A program made the position numbers and the translations under genes. This document shows positions 42,211 to 51,637 of a DNA stretch of 64,000 nucleotides, one piece after another (the first letter of the stretch is position 1; each line of letters starts with the position of its first letter). The notes below the pieces were generated by a model that ran no database searches, had not been told where the DNA came from, and saw only the letters and a list, made by a program, of their open reading frames with translations. Source of the DNA: Streptomyces dangxiongensis (GTDB lineage Bacteria > Actinomycetota > Actinomycetes > Streptomycetales > Streptomycetaceae); the NCBI RefSeq assembly GCF_003675325.1, contig NZ_CP033073.1, positions 5,704,001 through 5,768,000 on the forward strand. Direction: 5' to 3'.

Positions 42211-43593
42211 TCAGTTCACCCGGCGGACCACGTACGCCGTGCCCCGTTCCGCCGGTTCCTCACCGGCGTACTCCTGCCCGCGCATCTCGCACCACGCCGG
42301 GATGTCCAGCCGGGCCGCCTCGTCGTCGGACAGCACCCGCACGGTGCCGCCCACCGGCACGTCCCCGATCACCCTGGCCAGCTCGATGACCGGCACGGGG
42401 CACCGTCTGCCGAGCGCGTCGACGAGGAGTTCCGCCGCCCGGACGGCCGTCGCCGGCGCCGGTGCCGGCGCACCCAGCTTCTCCCGTACCCCGGCCACCG
42501 CTCCCGGCAGCACCTGGAAAAAGCGCTCCACGTCGGCCTCGGCGGTGCCCGGCGCCAGGGACACCCGGACATTTCCCTCGCTCAGCACTCCCATCGCCTT
42601 CAGCACATGGCTGGGGGTCAGCGTGCTGCTCGTGCAGGAGGAGCCGGAGGAGACCGAGAAGCCCGCCCGGTCCAGCTCGTGCAGCAGCGCCTCACCGTCG
42701 ACGTAGAGGCAGGAGAAGGTGACGATCCCGGGGAGCCGGTGCCGGGGGTCGCCGACCACCTCCACGTCCGGCACCAGCGCCGGCACCCGCGCCCGGATCC
42801 GCTCCGTCAGCTCCCTCAGCCGTACGGCCTCCTGGGCCGCCTCGGCCCGTACCGCGCGCAGCGAGGCCACGGCCGCCACGATCGCCGGGAGGTTCTCGAA
42901 GCCGGGCGCCCGGCCCGACTCCCGCTCGTCCACCGGCCCCTGGGCGGCGAACCGCACGCCCTTGCGCACGACGAGCAGCCCGGCCCCCGCCGGCCCGCCC
43001 CACTTGTGCGCGCTGGCCGCCAGCAGCGACCAGTCGCCCGCGACCGGCCCCCAGCCCAGCGACTGTGCCGCGTCCACCAGCAGGGGCACCCCGGCCGCCC
43101 GGCACGCCTCGGCCACCTCGGCCACCGGTTGTACGGTGCCCACCTCGTGGTTGGCCGACTGGAGGCAGGCCAGCGCGGTGTCCGGGCGGAGCGCGGCGGC
43201 GAAGGCGGACGGGTCGACGGCTCCCGTCCGGCCGACGCCCACCCGGGTGACCGTGCCCCCGTCCGCCTCGAACACGTCAGCCGAATGGAGTACGCAGGAG
43301 TGTTCGACCGCGGACACGATCAGGTGGCGTCCGACCCGGCGCCGTCCGGCCAGCGCCCCCGCCGTCCCGCTGTGCACGGCCCGGGTGCCGGACGCGGTGA
43401 ACACGACCTCGTCCGCCCGGCACCCCACGGCCTCGGCAGCCGCCTCCCGCGCGGCGTCCAGCAGCATCCGCGCCCTGCGTCCCTCCCGGTGGAGCCGGGC
43501 GGGGTCGGCCCAGCCGTCGTCCAGCGAGGCCAACAGGGCCTGGCGGGCGACGGGGTGGAGCGGGGCGGCGGAAGCGGCGTCGAAGTAGGACAC
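42211..43593 (-). CDS. Cysteine desulfurase fused to C-terminal TusA-like sulfurtransferase domain
   Basis: The first 385 residues are a PLP enzyme of the NifS/IscS class: K197 in SAHKWGGPAGAG binds PLP, C320 in SSGSSCTSS is the persulfide cysteine. The remaining 75 residues are a TusA-like domain with the CPxP motif (C398 in RRCPVPVIELARVIG). Such a fusion would pass sulfur from the desulfurase to the TusA cysteine in one polypeptide, for thiocofactors or tRNA thiolation. GTG 43593 (VSYFDAASAAPLHP) is chosen; no good ribosome-binding site precedes it, so translation may be leaderless. The gene is divergent from the cta operon. Confidence 0.85.
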   Translation of the reverse strand: MSYFDAASAAPLHPVARQALLASLDDGWADPARLHREGRRARMLLDAAREAAAEAVGCRADEVVFTASGTRAVHSGTAGALAGRRRVGRHLIVSAVEHSCVLHSADVFEADGGTVTRVGVGRTGAVDPSAFAAALRPDTALACLQSANHEVGTVQPVAEVAEACRAAGVPLLVDAAQSLGWGPVAGDWSLLAASAHKWGGPAGAGLLVVRKGVRFAAQGPVDERESGRAPGFENLPAIVAAVASLRAVRAEAAQEAVRLRELTERIRARVPALVPDVEVVGDPRHRLPGIVTFSCLYVDGEALLHELDRAGFSVSSGSSCTSSTLTPSHVLKAMGVLSEGNVRVSLAPGTAEADVERFFQVLPGAVAGVREKLGAPAPAPATAVRAAELLVDALGRRCPVPVIELARVIGDVPVGGTVRVLSDDEAARLDIPAWCEMRGQEYAGEEPAERGTAYVVRRVN

Positions 43594-43919
43594 ACAGCCA
43601 CGGTAGAACGTGGTCCGCGGCGGCCTGCCGCAGGGGCACGCGGCCAGGCCCGAACGAGGGCCCGCCGTACGGCGCGAGCAGCCATTACGTGTGAGCGGCG
43701 GTGCCCCAAACCGCGACAACCCCGAGCTATCAGGCGCCCGATCCCACCCCGTCGGAGTGACAGGCGGCGCGTATGCCCCCCTCCCCGCGAGCCCCCCAAG
43801 GGCGTCGGCTAGGGTTTGGTCCGCATAAACATCCAAACCCCTGCCCGACGCAGGGCGGCGACCGACCAGCGAGAAGGCCGCAGCCGACCGCGCGGGCGAG
43901 ACTCTCGGGAAGGCGCTAC
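43594..43919. promoter_or_regulatory. Divergent cta promoter region
   Basis: No gene is seen between the desulfurase and ctaC. The clearest structure is an 8-bp inverted repeat GGGTTTGG (43812-43819) with CCAAACCC (43833-43840), overlapping a TAGGGT that could be a -10 box (43810-43815). It could be an operator at the ctaC promoter. Confidence 0.45.
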
Positions 43920-44879
43920 GTGAGTCCCAACGGCTCCGACCGCTCGCCGCGGCGCCCGATGCGGCGGAAGCTGCTGCAGGCACTGACCGCGGGCCTGGTC
44001 CTGGCGACCGCAACCGGTTGCACATACAAGGACTTCCCCCGCCTTGGCATGCCCACCCCGACCACGGAAGAGGCTCCGCGGATCCTCTCCCTGTGGCAGG
44101 GCTCCTGGGCCGCCGCGCTCGCCGTCGGCGTGCTGGTGTGGGGCCTGATCCTGTGGAGTGCTTTCTTCCACCGGCGCAGCCGCACGAAGATCGAAGTACC
44201 TCCGCAGACGCGGTACAACATGCCGATCGAGGCCCTCTACACAGTGGTCCCGATCATCATCATCTCGGTGCTCTTCTACTTCACGGCCCGGGACGAGTCC
44301 AAGCTCCTCGACATGTCGAAGAAGCCCGACGTCACGGTCAACGTGGTCGGCTACCAGTGGAGCTGGGGCTTCAACTACATCGCGGACGTCCCCGGTTCCA
44401 CCGGTGACGCGCGGACCGACGCCAACCTGGCCGGTGTCCCGGACCGGTACAAGAAGTACTTCCCGGCGAACGCCGGCGGTGTCTACGACGCCGGTACGCC
44501 CGGTACGCGGAACCCGCAGAACGGCAACCCCGGCCCGACGCTGTGGCTGCCCAAGGGCAAGACGGTCCGCTTCGTCCTGACCTCGCGTGACGTCATCCAC
44601 TCGTTCTGGGTGCTGCCGTTCCTGATGAAGCAGGACGTCATTCCGGGCCACCCCAACGCCTTCCAGGTGACTCCCAACAAGGAGGGCACCTTCCGGGGCA
44701 AGTGCGCCGAGCTGTGCGGCGTGGACCACTCCCGCATGCTGTTCAACGTGAAGGTCGTCTCGCCGGAGCGTTACGAGCAGCACCTCAAGGACCTCGTCAA
44801 GAAGGGGCAGACCGGTTACATTCCCGCGGGCATCGAGCAGACGACCCACGAGAAGAACCGGGAGTCGAACATCCTGTGA
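43920..44879 (+). CDS. ctaC: Cytochrome c oxidase subunit II (aa3 type)
   Basis: CtaC accepts electrons from cytochrome c and passes them through CuA to CtaD. The sequence from GTG 43920 (GGGAAGG upstream) has an N-terminal lipobox ending ATATGC34. Two membrane helices follow ([19 protein letters not shown] and [16 protein letters not shown]). The CuA site is [12 protein letters not shown] with C262, C266, H270 and M273. ctaD begins on its stop codon (GTGA), indicating coupled translation. Confidence 0.97.
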   Translation: MSPNGSDRSPRRPMRRKLLQALTAGLVLATATGCTYKDFPRLGMPTPTTEEAPRILSLWQGSWAAALAVGVLVWGLILWSAFFHRRSRTKIEVPPQTRYNMPIEALYTVVPIIIISVLFYFTARDESKLLDMSKKPDVTVNVVGYQWSWGFNYIADVPGSTGDARTDANLAGVPDRYKKYFPANAGGVYDAGTPGTRNPQNGNPGPTLWLPKGKTVRFVLTSRDVIHSFWVLPFLMKQDVIPGHPNAFQVTPNKEGTFRGKCAELCGVDHSRMLFNVKVVSPERYEQHLKDLVKKGQTGYIPAGIEQTTHEKNRESNIL

Positions 44880-46612
44880 GCATCCTCAACGAATCCCAGG
44901 GTGCCGCGGCAGCAGGGTCCCACTATGAGGACGAGCTGCCGGTCCGGCGCCAGCGCCGCGGCGAAGTCGTCGTCAAGTGGCTCACGACCACCGATCACAA
45001 GACGATCGGCACGCTGTATCTGGCGACGTCGTTCGCGTTTTTCCTGATCGGTGGCGTGATGGCGCTGCTGATGCGCGCCGAGCTGGCCCGGCCGGGCCTG
45101 CAGTTCATGTCGAACGAGCAGTTCAACCAGGCGTTCACGATGCACGGCACCGTGATGCTGCTGATGTTCGCCACCCCGCTGTTCGCCGGTTTCGCGAACT
45201 GGATCATGCCGCTCCAGATCGGCGCGCCCGACGTGGCGTTCCCGCGGCTGAACATGTTCGCCTACTGGCTGTACCTGTTCGGCTCGCTCGTCGCGGTCGC
45301 CGGTTTCCTCACCCCGCAGGGTGCGGCCGACTTCGGCTGGTTCGCCTACTCCCCGCTGTCGAACGCGGTGCGTTCGCCGGGCCTGGGCGCCGACATGTGG
45401 ATCATGGGTCTGGCCTTCTCCGGCTTCGGCACCATCCTCGGTTCGGTCAACTTCATCACCACGATCATCTGCATGCGCGCGCCGGGCATGACCATGTTCC
45501 GCATGCCGATCTTCGTGTGGAACGTGCTGCTGACCGGTGTCCTGGTCCTGCTGGCCTTCCCGGTGCTGGCCGCCGCCCTGTTCGCCCTGGAGGCGGACCG
45601 CAAGTTCGGTGCCCACGTCTTCGACGCCGCGAACGGCGGAGCGCTGCTGTGGCAACACCTCTTCTGGTTCTTCGGCCATCCAGAGGTGTACATCATCGCG
45701 CTACCGTTCTTCGGGATCATCTCCGAAGTGATCCCGGTGTTCAGCCGCAAGCCGATGTTCGGCTACATGGGGCTGATCGCCGCGACCATCGCGATCGCCG
45801 GCCTGTCCGTGACCGTGTGGGCCCACCACATGTACGTCACCGGCGGTGTGCTGCTGCCGTTCTTCTCCTTCATGACCTTCCTGATCGCCGTCCCGACCGG
45901 TGTGAAGTTCTTCAACTGGATCGGCACGATGTGGAAGGGCTCGCTGTCCTTCGAGACGCCGATGCTCTGGGCCACCGGCTTCCTGATCACCTTCACGTTC
46001 GGTGGTCTGACCGGTGTCATCCTGGCCTCGCCGCCGATGGACTTCCACGTCTCCGACTCGTACTTCGTGGTGGCGCACTTCCACTACGTCGTGTTCGGCA
46101 CGGTCGTCTTCGCCATGTTCTCCGGCTTCCACTTCTGGTGGCCGAAGTGGACCGGCAAGATGCTGGACGAGCGCCTCGGCAAGATCACTTTCTGGACGCT
46201 GTTCATCGGCTTCCACGGCACCTTCCTGGTCCAGCACTGGCTGGGCGCCGAGGGCATGCCGCGCCGGTACGCCGACTATCTGGCGGCCGACGGGTTCACC
46301 GCCCTGAACACGGTCTCGACGATCAGCTCGTTCCTGCTGGGCCTGTCGATCCTGCCGTTCCTCTACAACGTGTGGAAGACGGCCAAGTACGGCAAGCCGG
46401 TCGGCGTGGACGACCCGTGGGGCTACGGCCGCTCGCTGGAGTGGGCGACCTCCTGCCCGCCGCCGCGGCACAACTTCGTCACCCTGCCGCGGATCCGCAG
46501 CGAATCCCCGGCGTTCGACCTGCACCACCCCGAGATCGCCGCCCTCGAGCAGCTTGAGCACGCCGGCCACGGCACCAGCGCTGTCACGGGCAGCAAGGAG
46601 GCCGGCAAGTGA
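44876..46612 (+). CDS. ctaD: Cytochrome c oxidase subunit I
   Basis: CtaD holds heme a and the heme a3-CuB centre that reduces oxygen and pumps protons. The 578-residue protein has twelve membrane helices and all key residues: the low-spin heme His in [13 protein letters not shown], the CuB His-Tyr pair in GHPEVYI, the vicinal His in WAHHMYV and the heme ligands in [11 protein letters not shown]. The GTG start overlaps the ctaC stop by GTGA, and the ctaF start overlaps the ctaD stop in the same way, so translation is coupled along the operon. Confidence 0.98.
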   Translation: MSILNESQGAAAAGSHYEDELPVRRQRRGEVVVKWLTTTDHKTIGTLYLATSFAFFLIGGVMALLMRAELARPGLQFMSNEQFNQAFTMHGTVMLLMFATPLFAGFANWIMPLQIGAPDVAFPRLNMFAYWLYLFGSLVAVAGFLTPQGAADFGWFAYSPLSNAVRSPGLGADMWIMGLAFSGFGTILGSVNFITTIICMRAPGMTMFRMPIFVWNVLLTGVLVLLAFPVLAAALFALEADRKFGAHVFDAANGGALLWQHLFWFFGHPEVYIIALPFFGIISEVIPVFSRKPMFGYMGLIAATIAIAGLSVTVWAHHMYVTGGVLLPFFSFMTFLIAVPTGVKFFNWIGTMWKGSLSFETPMLWATGFLITFTFGGLTGVILASPPMDFHVSDSYFVVAHFHYVVFGTVVFAMFSGFHFWWPKWTGKMLDERLGKITFWTLFIGFHGTFLVQHWLGAEGMPRRYADYLAADGFTALNTVSTISSFLLGLSILPFLYNVWKTAKYGKPVGVDDPWGYGRSLEWATSCPPPRHNFVTLPRIRSESPAFDLHHPEIAALEQLEHAGHGTSAVTGSKEAGK

Positions 46613-47007
46613 AGATCCAGGGCTGGCTGTTCATCTGGCTGAGCGCCTTCATCCTGATCATGGCCGTCGTGTACGGCGTGTGGTCGAAGGAGCCCGCCGG
46701 TACCACCGCGCTCTTCCTGGCCTTCGGCCTGACCGTCATGATCGGCTTCTATCTGGGCTTCACCGCCCGGAGGGTCGACGCGGGCGCCCAGGACGACAAG
46801 GAGGCCGACGTCGCGGACGACGCGGGAGAGCTGGGCTTCTTCAGCCCGCATAGCTGGCAGCCGCTCATGCTGGGTGTCGGCGGCGCGTTCGCCTTCCTCG
46901 GTGTCGCGGTCGGCTGGTGGCTGCTCTACTTCGCCGCCCCGATCATCATGATCGGCCTGTTCGGCTGGGTGTTCGAGTACTACCACGGTGAGAACCGCAC
47001 CCAGTAG
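46609..47007 (+). CDS. ctaF: Cytochrome c oxidase subunit IV (actinobacterial CtaF)
   Basis: The 132-residue protein with four membrane helices ([55 protein letters not shown] and [14 protein letters not shown]) is the actinobacterial subunit IV. The start GTG overlaps the ctaD stop (GTGA). It is needed for assembly of the aa3 oxidase in actinobacteria. A strong hairpin follows. Confidence 0.93.
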   Translation: MKIQGWLFIWLSAFILIMAVVYGVWSKEPAGTTALFLAFGLTVMIGFYLGFTARRVDAGAQDDKEADVADDAGELGFFSPHSWQPLMLGVGGAFAFLGVAVGWWLLYFAAPIIMIGLFGWVFEYYHGENRTQ

Positions 47008-47022
47008 CACGTACCGAACGCA

Positions 47023-47064
47023 CCGGGAGCCCGGATCCTCCGCAAGGGGGGTCCGGGCTCCCGG
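47023..47064 (+). terminator. 13-bp hairpin after ctaF
   Basis: CCGGGAGCCCGGA (47023-47035) and its exact complement (47052-47064) enclose a 16-nt loop, starting 16 bp past the ctaF stop. Confidence 0.8.
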
Positions 47065-47164
47065 CGTTTCCTTGGCCGGGCGTGTCAGTCCTTTGCCGGA
47101 GTGTCGTTCGCTCGTACGGATTACCTGCCGTGCCGGTAAGGTCTCCACCTCATAGCGTGATCAT

Positions 47165-48427
47165 ATGAATCACACTCCGCGGACCCGCACCGTCGTCAGC
47201 TGCACCCTGCTGGTGACCGCCCTGGGCGCGGGCGTCACCGCCTGCGGTTCGGACGGCAACCCCCTGTCGGCCAAGCCGTACGACGCAGCGGGCCTGATCT
47301 CCTTCAACGGCCCCACCGGTGCAGAGAAGCGGGCCGATCCGGACAAGCCCCTGGAGGTCACCGCCAACGGTGACGAGGGGCGCATCACCGACGTCACCGC
47401 CCAGGACTCCACCGGGCGCTACGTCGCGGGCGAACTCGCCGCCGACGGCAGCCGCTGGCACAGCACCTCCCCCCTGGCCGCCAACGCCCACTACACGGTC
47501 ACGGTCAGCACCGAGGACGAGGACGGCGCACCCGGCCGCAAGGTCCTCACGTTCGACACCAGCAAGCCCACCAGCAAGAAGCGCCTGACCGTCACGTTCG
47601 GGCCGCAGGCGGGCACCTACGGCGTCGGGCAGCCCATCACGGCCCAGCTCGACCACGAGATCAAGGACAAGGGGCAGCGCGCCGTCGTGGAACGCGCCCT
47701 GAGGGTGGAGTCCACACCGGCCGTACAGGGCGCCTGGTACTGGGTGAACGCCAAGGAACTCCATTACCGCCCCAAGGAGTACTGGCCCACCCACGCCACC
47801 GTCCGGGTGCACAGCAACCTGGACGGCATCCGGATCGACGACCGGCTGTGGGGCGGCGCCGCCAAGCCGCTGAAGATCACCACGGGCGACCGGATCGAGG
47901 CCGTCACGGACGCCTCGTCGCACCAGATGACGGTCTACAAGAACGGTGCGGAGATCAACCAGATCCCCGTCACCACCGGCAAAACCGGCTACGAGACCCG
48001 CAACGGCGTCAAGGTCGTCCTCGGCAAGCAGTACTTCGTACGCATGCGCAGCACCACGGTCGGCATCGCCGAGGGCAGCTCCGACTCCTACGATCTGCCG
48101 GTCTACTACGCCACCCGGGTGACCTGGTCCGGCGAGTACGTCCATGCCGCCCCCTGGTCGGTGGGCTCCCAGGGCTACGCCAACGTCAGCCACGGCTGCA
48201 CCGGGATGAACACGTCCAACGCCGAATGGTTCTTCGACACCGTCCGCGAGGGCGACATCGTGCGGGTCGTCAACTCCGACGGCGACGCGATGGAGCCCTT
48301 CGGCAACGGCTTCGGCGACTGGAACGTCGACTGGGCGAAGTGGCGCCAGGGCAGCGCCCTCTTCAACGGCACACCGGACGGCCCGGCGCCGGGGGACGCG
48401 CTGCGTCTCCAGCCGACGGCCGTGTGA
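47165..48427 (+). CDS. L,D-transpeptidase (YkuD) lipoprotein
   Basis: A lipoprotein signal peptide (lipobox LGAGVTAC) precedes an Ig-like region and a C-terminal YkuD catalytic domain with HGCxxM (SHGCTGM, catalytic Cys345) and the upstream HAAPWSVGSQGYANV. LDTs make 3-3 cross-links in peptidoglycan. Length is 420 aa. It lies between ctaF and ctaE, in the middle of the respiratory genes, but has no obvious link to respiration. Confidence 0.93.
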   Translation: MNHTPRTRTVVSCTLLVTALGAGVTACGSDGNPLSAKPYDAAGLISFNGPTGAEKRADPDKPLEVTANGDEGRITDVTAQDSTGRYVAGELAADGSRWHSTSPLAANAHYTVTVSTEDEDGAPGRKVLTFDTSKPTSKKRLTVTFGPQAGTYGVGQPITAQLDHEIKDKGQRAVVERALRVESTPAVQGAWYWVNAKELHYRPKEYWPTHATVRVHSNLDGIRIDDRLWGGAAKPLKITTGDRIEAVTDASSHQMTVYKNGAEINQIPVTTGKTGYETRNGVKVVLGKQYFVRMRSTTVGIAEGSSDSYDLPVYYATRVTWSGEYVHAAPWSVGSQGYANVSHGCTGMNTSNAEWFFDTVREGDIVRVVNSDGDAMEPFGNGFGDWNVDWAKWRQGSALFNGTPDGPAPGDALRLQPTAV

Positions 48428-48437
48428 GCGTCCCCCG

Positions 48438-48525
48438 GGGGCGCGGGGCCGTACCGGCGTGCGGACCGTCCGTGCGGGCGCGAGGAGCGCCCACGGAGCC
48501 GTACAGGCGCACGGCCCGGCGCCCC
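48438..48525. terminator. Large compound hairpin between convergent genes
   Basis: A 15-bp stem with one mismatch (48438-48452 with 48511-48525) encloses a second stem, GGGCGC at 48476-48481 with GCGCCC at 48487-48492, between the L,D-transpeptidase gene and the receiver-like gene. Confidence 0.6.
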
Positions 48526-48531
48526 GGGCCC

Positions 48532-48933
48532 CTAGGCGCTCAGGAGCCTCTTGCGGCGCAGGAGGGAGGCCAGCGAGGAGGCGAACTCCACCGGGTCCAC
48601 CGGCAGCGTCACAGCGGCGTCGGCGCGGCTCCAGGTGGCCAGCCAGGCGTCCTGGGGGCGGCCCATCAGCAGGAGCACCGGCGGGCAGTCGAACACCTCG
48701 TCCTTGATCTGCCGGCACATCCCCATGCCCCCCAGCGGCACGGCCTCGCCGTCGAGCACGCAGACGTCGATGCCGCCCTTGTCCAGCTCGCGCAGCGCCC
48801 CCTCGGGAGTCGCGCACTCCACGAACTCCAGCGGGGGGACGTCCGGGGCCGGCCTGCGCCCGGCTGCCAGCCGTACTTGCTCGCGGGTGTTGGAGTCGTC
48901 GCTGTAGACCAGCACCGTGGCGGTCGGCTGCAT
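48532..48933 (-). CDS. Degenerate response-regulator receiver-like protein
   Basis: The 133-residue protein has the receiver fold: VLVYSDDSNTREQVR with the acidic pair, phospho-acceptor position D61 in DVCVLDGEAVPLGG, and a final helix VEFASSLASLLRRK. But the conserved Lys before the last loop is replaced by Leu (VTLPVDP where VTKPVDP is usual), so phosphorylation signalling may be lost. It has no output domain. It sits alone, opposite the ctaE gene. A protein-protein interaction role near the oxidase genes is possible but unproven. Confidence 0.8.
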   Translation of the reverse strand: MQPTATVLVYSDDSNTREQVRLAAGRRPAPDVPPLEFVECATPEGALRELDKGGIDVCVLDGEAVPLGGMGMCRQIKDEVFDCPPVLLLMGRPQDAWLATWSRADAAVTLPVDPVEFASSLASLLRRKRLLSA

Positions 48934-49087
48934 TGTTCCTCCGGGACGTCAGCGTCGTACGGACAGGACGGACAGGGCCGTTCGGGCGGATGCTACTCCC
49001 ATGAACACCACGTCAGCACCGGTTCGGCGGGTGGCAACACTCCGAACGGCACCCCCCGGAGTGAGGGCGGGATAAGCGACCGACATA

Positions 49088-49708
49088 ATGTCGGTCGTGG
49101 CGACAGCAACGACAGTAGAAACCGGGCACGCGCACCCGTCGGTCAACCGGCCGAACCTCACCAGCGTCGGAACCATCATCTGGCTGAGTTCCGAGCTGAT
49201 GTTCTTCGCGGCCCTCTTCGCGATGTACTTCACCCTCCGGTCGGTGACCGGACCGGCCCATTGGAAGGAGATGGCGCACGCGCTCAACGTGCCCTTCTCC
49301 GCGACGAACACCACGATCCTGGTGCTCTCCTCCCTCACCTGCCAGCTCGGTGTCTTCGCTGCCGAACGCGGCGACGTGAAGAAGCTCCGTGGCTGGTTCA
49401 CTCTCACCTTCATCATGGGTGCGATCTTCATCGGCGGTCAGATCTACGAGTACACGGAGCTGGTGAAGAAGGACGGCATCTCGCTCTCCTCCGACCCGTA
49501 CGGCTCGGTGTTCTACCTGACCACCGGCTTCCACGGCCTGCACGTGACGGGCGGTCTCATCGCCTTCCTGCTGGTCCTCGGCCGCACCTACGCGGCCAAG
49601 AGGTTCACGCACGAGCAGGCGACCGCCGCCATCGTCGTGTCCTACTACTGGCACTTCGTCGATGTCGTCTGGATCGGCCTCTTCGCCACGATCTACCTGA
49701 TCAAGTAG
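49088..49708 (+). CDS. ctaE: Cytochrome c oxidase subunit III
   Basis: The 206-residue CtaE has five hydrophobic helices, beginning [19 protein letters not shown], with conserved [15 protein letters not shown] and a final [19 protein letters not shown]. It completes the aa3 oxidase core with CtaC and CtaD. It begins the second operon, ahead of qcrC (61 bp gap). The start at 49088 has GGGCGGGAT upstream, only weakly like a ribosome-binding site. Confidence 0.96.
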   Translation: MSVVATATTVETGHAHPSVNRPNLTSVGTIIWLSSELMFFAALFAMYFTLRSVTGPAHWKEMAHALNVPFSATNTTILVLSSLTCQLGVFAAERGDVKKLRGWFTLTFIMGAIFIGGQIYEYTELVKKDGISLSSDPYGSVFYLTTGFHGLHVTGGLIAFLLVLGRTYAAKRFTHEQATAAIVVSYYWHFVDVVWIGLFATIYLIK

Positions 49709-49769
49709 CGGCGACCGCTCCCGCATTCCAGAAGCACCGACGCAGAAGATCCTGACACCGGGGTAATCC

Positions 49770-50582
49770 GTGAAAAAGCTCTCCGCACGACGACGCCATC
49801 CGCTGGCGGCGGTCGTCGTCCTACTCCTCGCGCTGGCGGCCACTGGGGGGCTGTACGCCGCGTTCGCGCCCGCGGGCAAGGCGCAGGCCGATGACACCTC
49901 CCAGTCCCTCACCATCAAGGAGGGCAAGAAGCTCTACGAGGTCGGCTGCGCCAGTTGCCACGGCACCGGTGGCCAGGGCTCCTCCGACGGCCCCAGCCTG
50001 GTCGGCGTGGGTGCGGCCGCGGTCGACTTCCAGGTGGGCACCGGCCGCATGCCGGCCTCCACCTCGCAGATGGCCCAGCTTCCGCGCAAGAAGGTCAGCT
50101 ACACGCAGACCGAGATCGACCAGCTCGCCGCGTACGTCGCGTCGCTGGGCGCCGGCCCGAACGTGCCGACCAAGGACCAGTACGGCCCGGCCGGCGCGGA
50201 CATCGCCAAGGGCGGCGAACTGTTCCGGACCAACTGCGCGCAGTGCCACAACTTCACCGGCAAGGGCGGTGCCCTCACCAAGGGCAAGTACGCGCCGAGC
50301 CTGGAGGGTGTCGCTCCGAAGCACATCTACGAGGCCATGCAGACCGGCCCGCAGAACATGCCGTCCTTCCCCGACACCACGATGTCGGAGAAGAACAAGA
50401 AGGACATCATCGCGTACCTGAACGCGGTCGACGGCGATGAGACGGAGAACCCGGGTGGTCTGGAGCTGGGCGGCGTCGGGCCGGTCAGCGAGGGTCTCTT
50501 CGGCTGGATCTTCGGTCTCGGCGGACTGATCGCCGTCGCCGTGTGGGTTGCCGCCCGGACCGCAAAGGCCAAGAAGTCATGA
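49770..50582 (+). CDS. qcrC: Ubiquinol-cytochrome c reductase cytochrome c subunit (diheme, QcrC)
   Basis: Actinobacteria have a membrane-bound diheme cytochrome cc in complex III. The 270-residue protein has an N-terminal signal anchor and two CxxCH heme motifs: C60-C63-H64 (CASCHG) and C156-C159-H160 (CAQCHN). A C-terminal helix (FGWIFGLGGLIAVAVWVAART) anchors it. Its last codons overlap qcrA by ATGA, so they are translationally coupled. Confidence 0.97.
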   Translation: MKKLSARRRHPLAAVVVLLLALAATGGLYAAFAPAGKAQADDTSQSLTIKEGKKLYEVGCASCHGTGGQGSSDGPSLVGVGAAAVDFQVGTGRMPASTSQMAQLPRKKVSYTQTEIDQLAAYVASLGAGPNVPTKDQYGPAGADIAKGGELFRTNCAQCHNFTGKGGALTKGKYAPSLEGVAPKHIYEAMQTGPQNMPSFPDTTMSEKNKKDIIAYLNAVDGDETENPGGLELGGVGPVSEGLFGWIFGLGGLIAVAVWVAARTAKAKKS

Positions 50583-51637
50583 GTAGCCAAGACATTCCAG
50601 AAGAGAACCTGCCCGCCGGGCGGGACCACGCGCACGGCGCGGTAGACGTCGCGGACCACGAGAACCCGTTCGCGAACCCCGGACTGCCGCCGCACGAGCA
50701 CCGGATCCAGGACATCGACGAGCGGGCCGCCAAGCGGTCCGAGCGCGTGGTCGCCCTGCTGTTCACGGTGTCGATGCTGGCGACGATCGGCTTCATCGCC
50801 GCCTACCTGGCGATCCCGAACGACAAGTCGATCTTCGTCTTCCCGCTCGGGCACATCAGCGCGATGAACTTCGCGCTGGGGCTGACCCTGGGCATCGCCC
50901 TGTTCTGCATCGGCGCGGGCGCGGTCCACTGGGCCCGCACCCTCATGTCCGACGTGGAGGTCGCCGACGACCGTCACCCGATCGAGGCCTCCCCCGAGGT
51001 CCGCGCGAAGGTCCACGACGACTTCCGCCTGGGTGCCAAGGAATCGGCGCTCGGCCGGCGCAAGCTGATCCGCAACACCATGTTCGGCGCGCTGGCCCTG
51101 GTGCCGCTCTCCGGCGTGATGCTGCTCGGCGGTCTGGGCCCGGCCCCCGGGACCAAGCTCCGCCACACCCTGTGGGCCAAGAACAAGCGCCTGGTCAACA
51201 TGAACACGAACCAGCCGCTGCGTCCCGAGGACATCGCCGTCGGCTCGCTCACCTTCGCCAAGCCCGACGGCCTGGAGGAGCGCGCCGAGGACTTCCAGGA
51301 CCAGATGGCCAAGGCGGCCCTGATGATCGTCCGGCTCCAGCCGGGCAACATCAAGGACAAGCGCGAACTCGACTGGTCGCACGAGGGCATCGTCGCGTTC
51401 TCGAAGATCTGCACCCACGTGGGCTGCCCGATCTCGCTGTACGAGCAGCAGACGCACCACGTGCTGTGCCCGTGCCACCAGTCCACCTTCGACCTCTCCG
51501 ACGGCGCCCGAGTCATCTTCGGCCCCGCCGGCCACCCCCTGCCGCAGCTGCGCATCGGTGTGGACAGTGAGGGTTACCTCCAGGCGCTCGGCGACTTCGA
51601 GGAGCCCGTCGGTCCTGCTTTCTGGGAGCGCGGATGA
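50579..51637 (+). CDS. qcrA: Ubiquinol-cytochrome c reductase Rieske iron-sulfur subunit
   Basis: QcrA contains the Rieske 2Fe-2S cluster bound by C278-T-H280 (CTHVGC, with C283) and C297-P-C299-H300 (CPCH). Membrane helices at about 60-80, 90-110 and 160-180 give the actinobacterial three-helix anchor. Length is 352 aa. The start overlaps the qcrC stop and its stop overlaps the qcrB start (both ATGA). Confidence 0.97.
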   Translation: MSSQDIPEENLPAGRDHAHGAVDVADHENPFANPGLPPHEHRIQDIDERAAKRSERVVALLFTVSMLATIGFIAAYLAIPNDKSIFVFPLGHISAMNFALGLTLGIALFCIGAGAVHWARTLMSDVEVADDRHPIEASPEVRAKVHDDFRLGAKESALGRRKLIRNTMFGALALVPLSGVMLLGGLGPAPGTKLRHTLWAKNKRLVNMNTNQPLRPEDIAVGSLTFAKPDGLEERAEDFQDQMAKAALMIVRLQPGNIKDKRELDWSHEGIVAFSKICTHVGCPISLYEQQTHHVLCPCHQSTFDLSDGARVIFGPAGHPLPQLRIGVDSEGYLQALGDFEEPVGPAFWERG

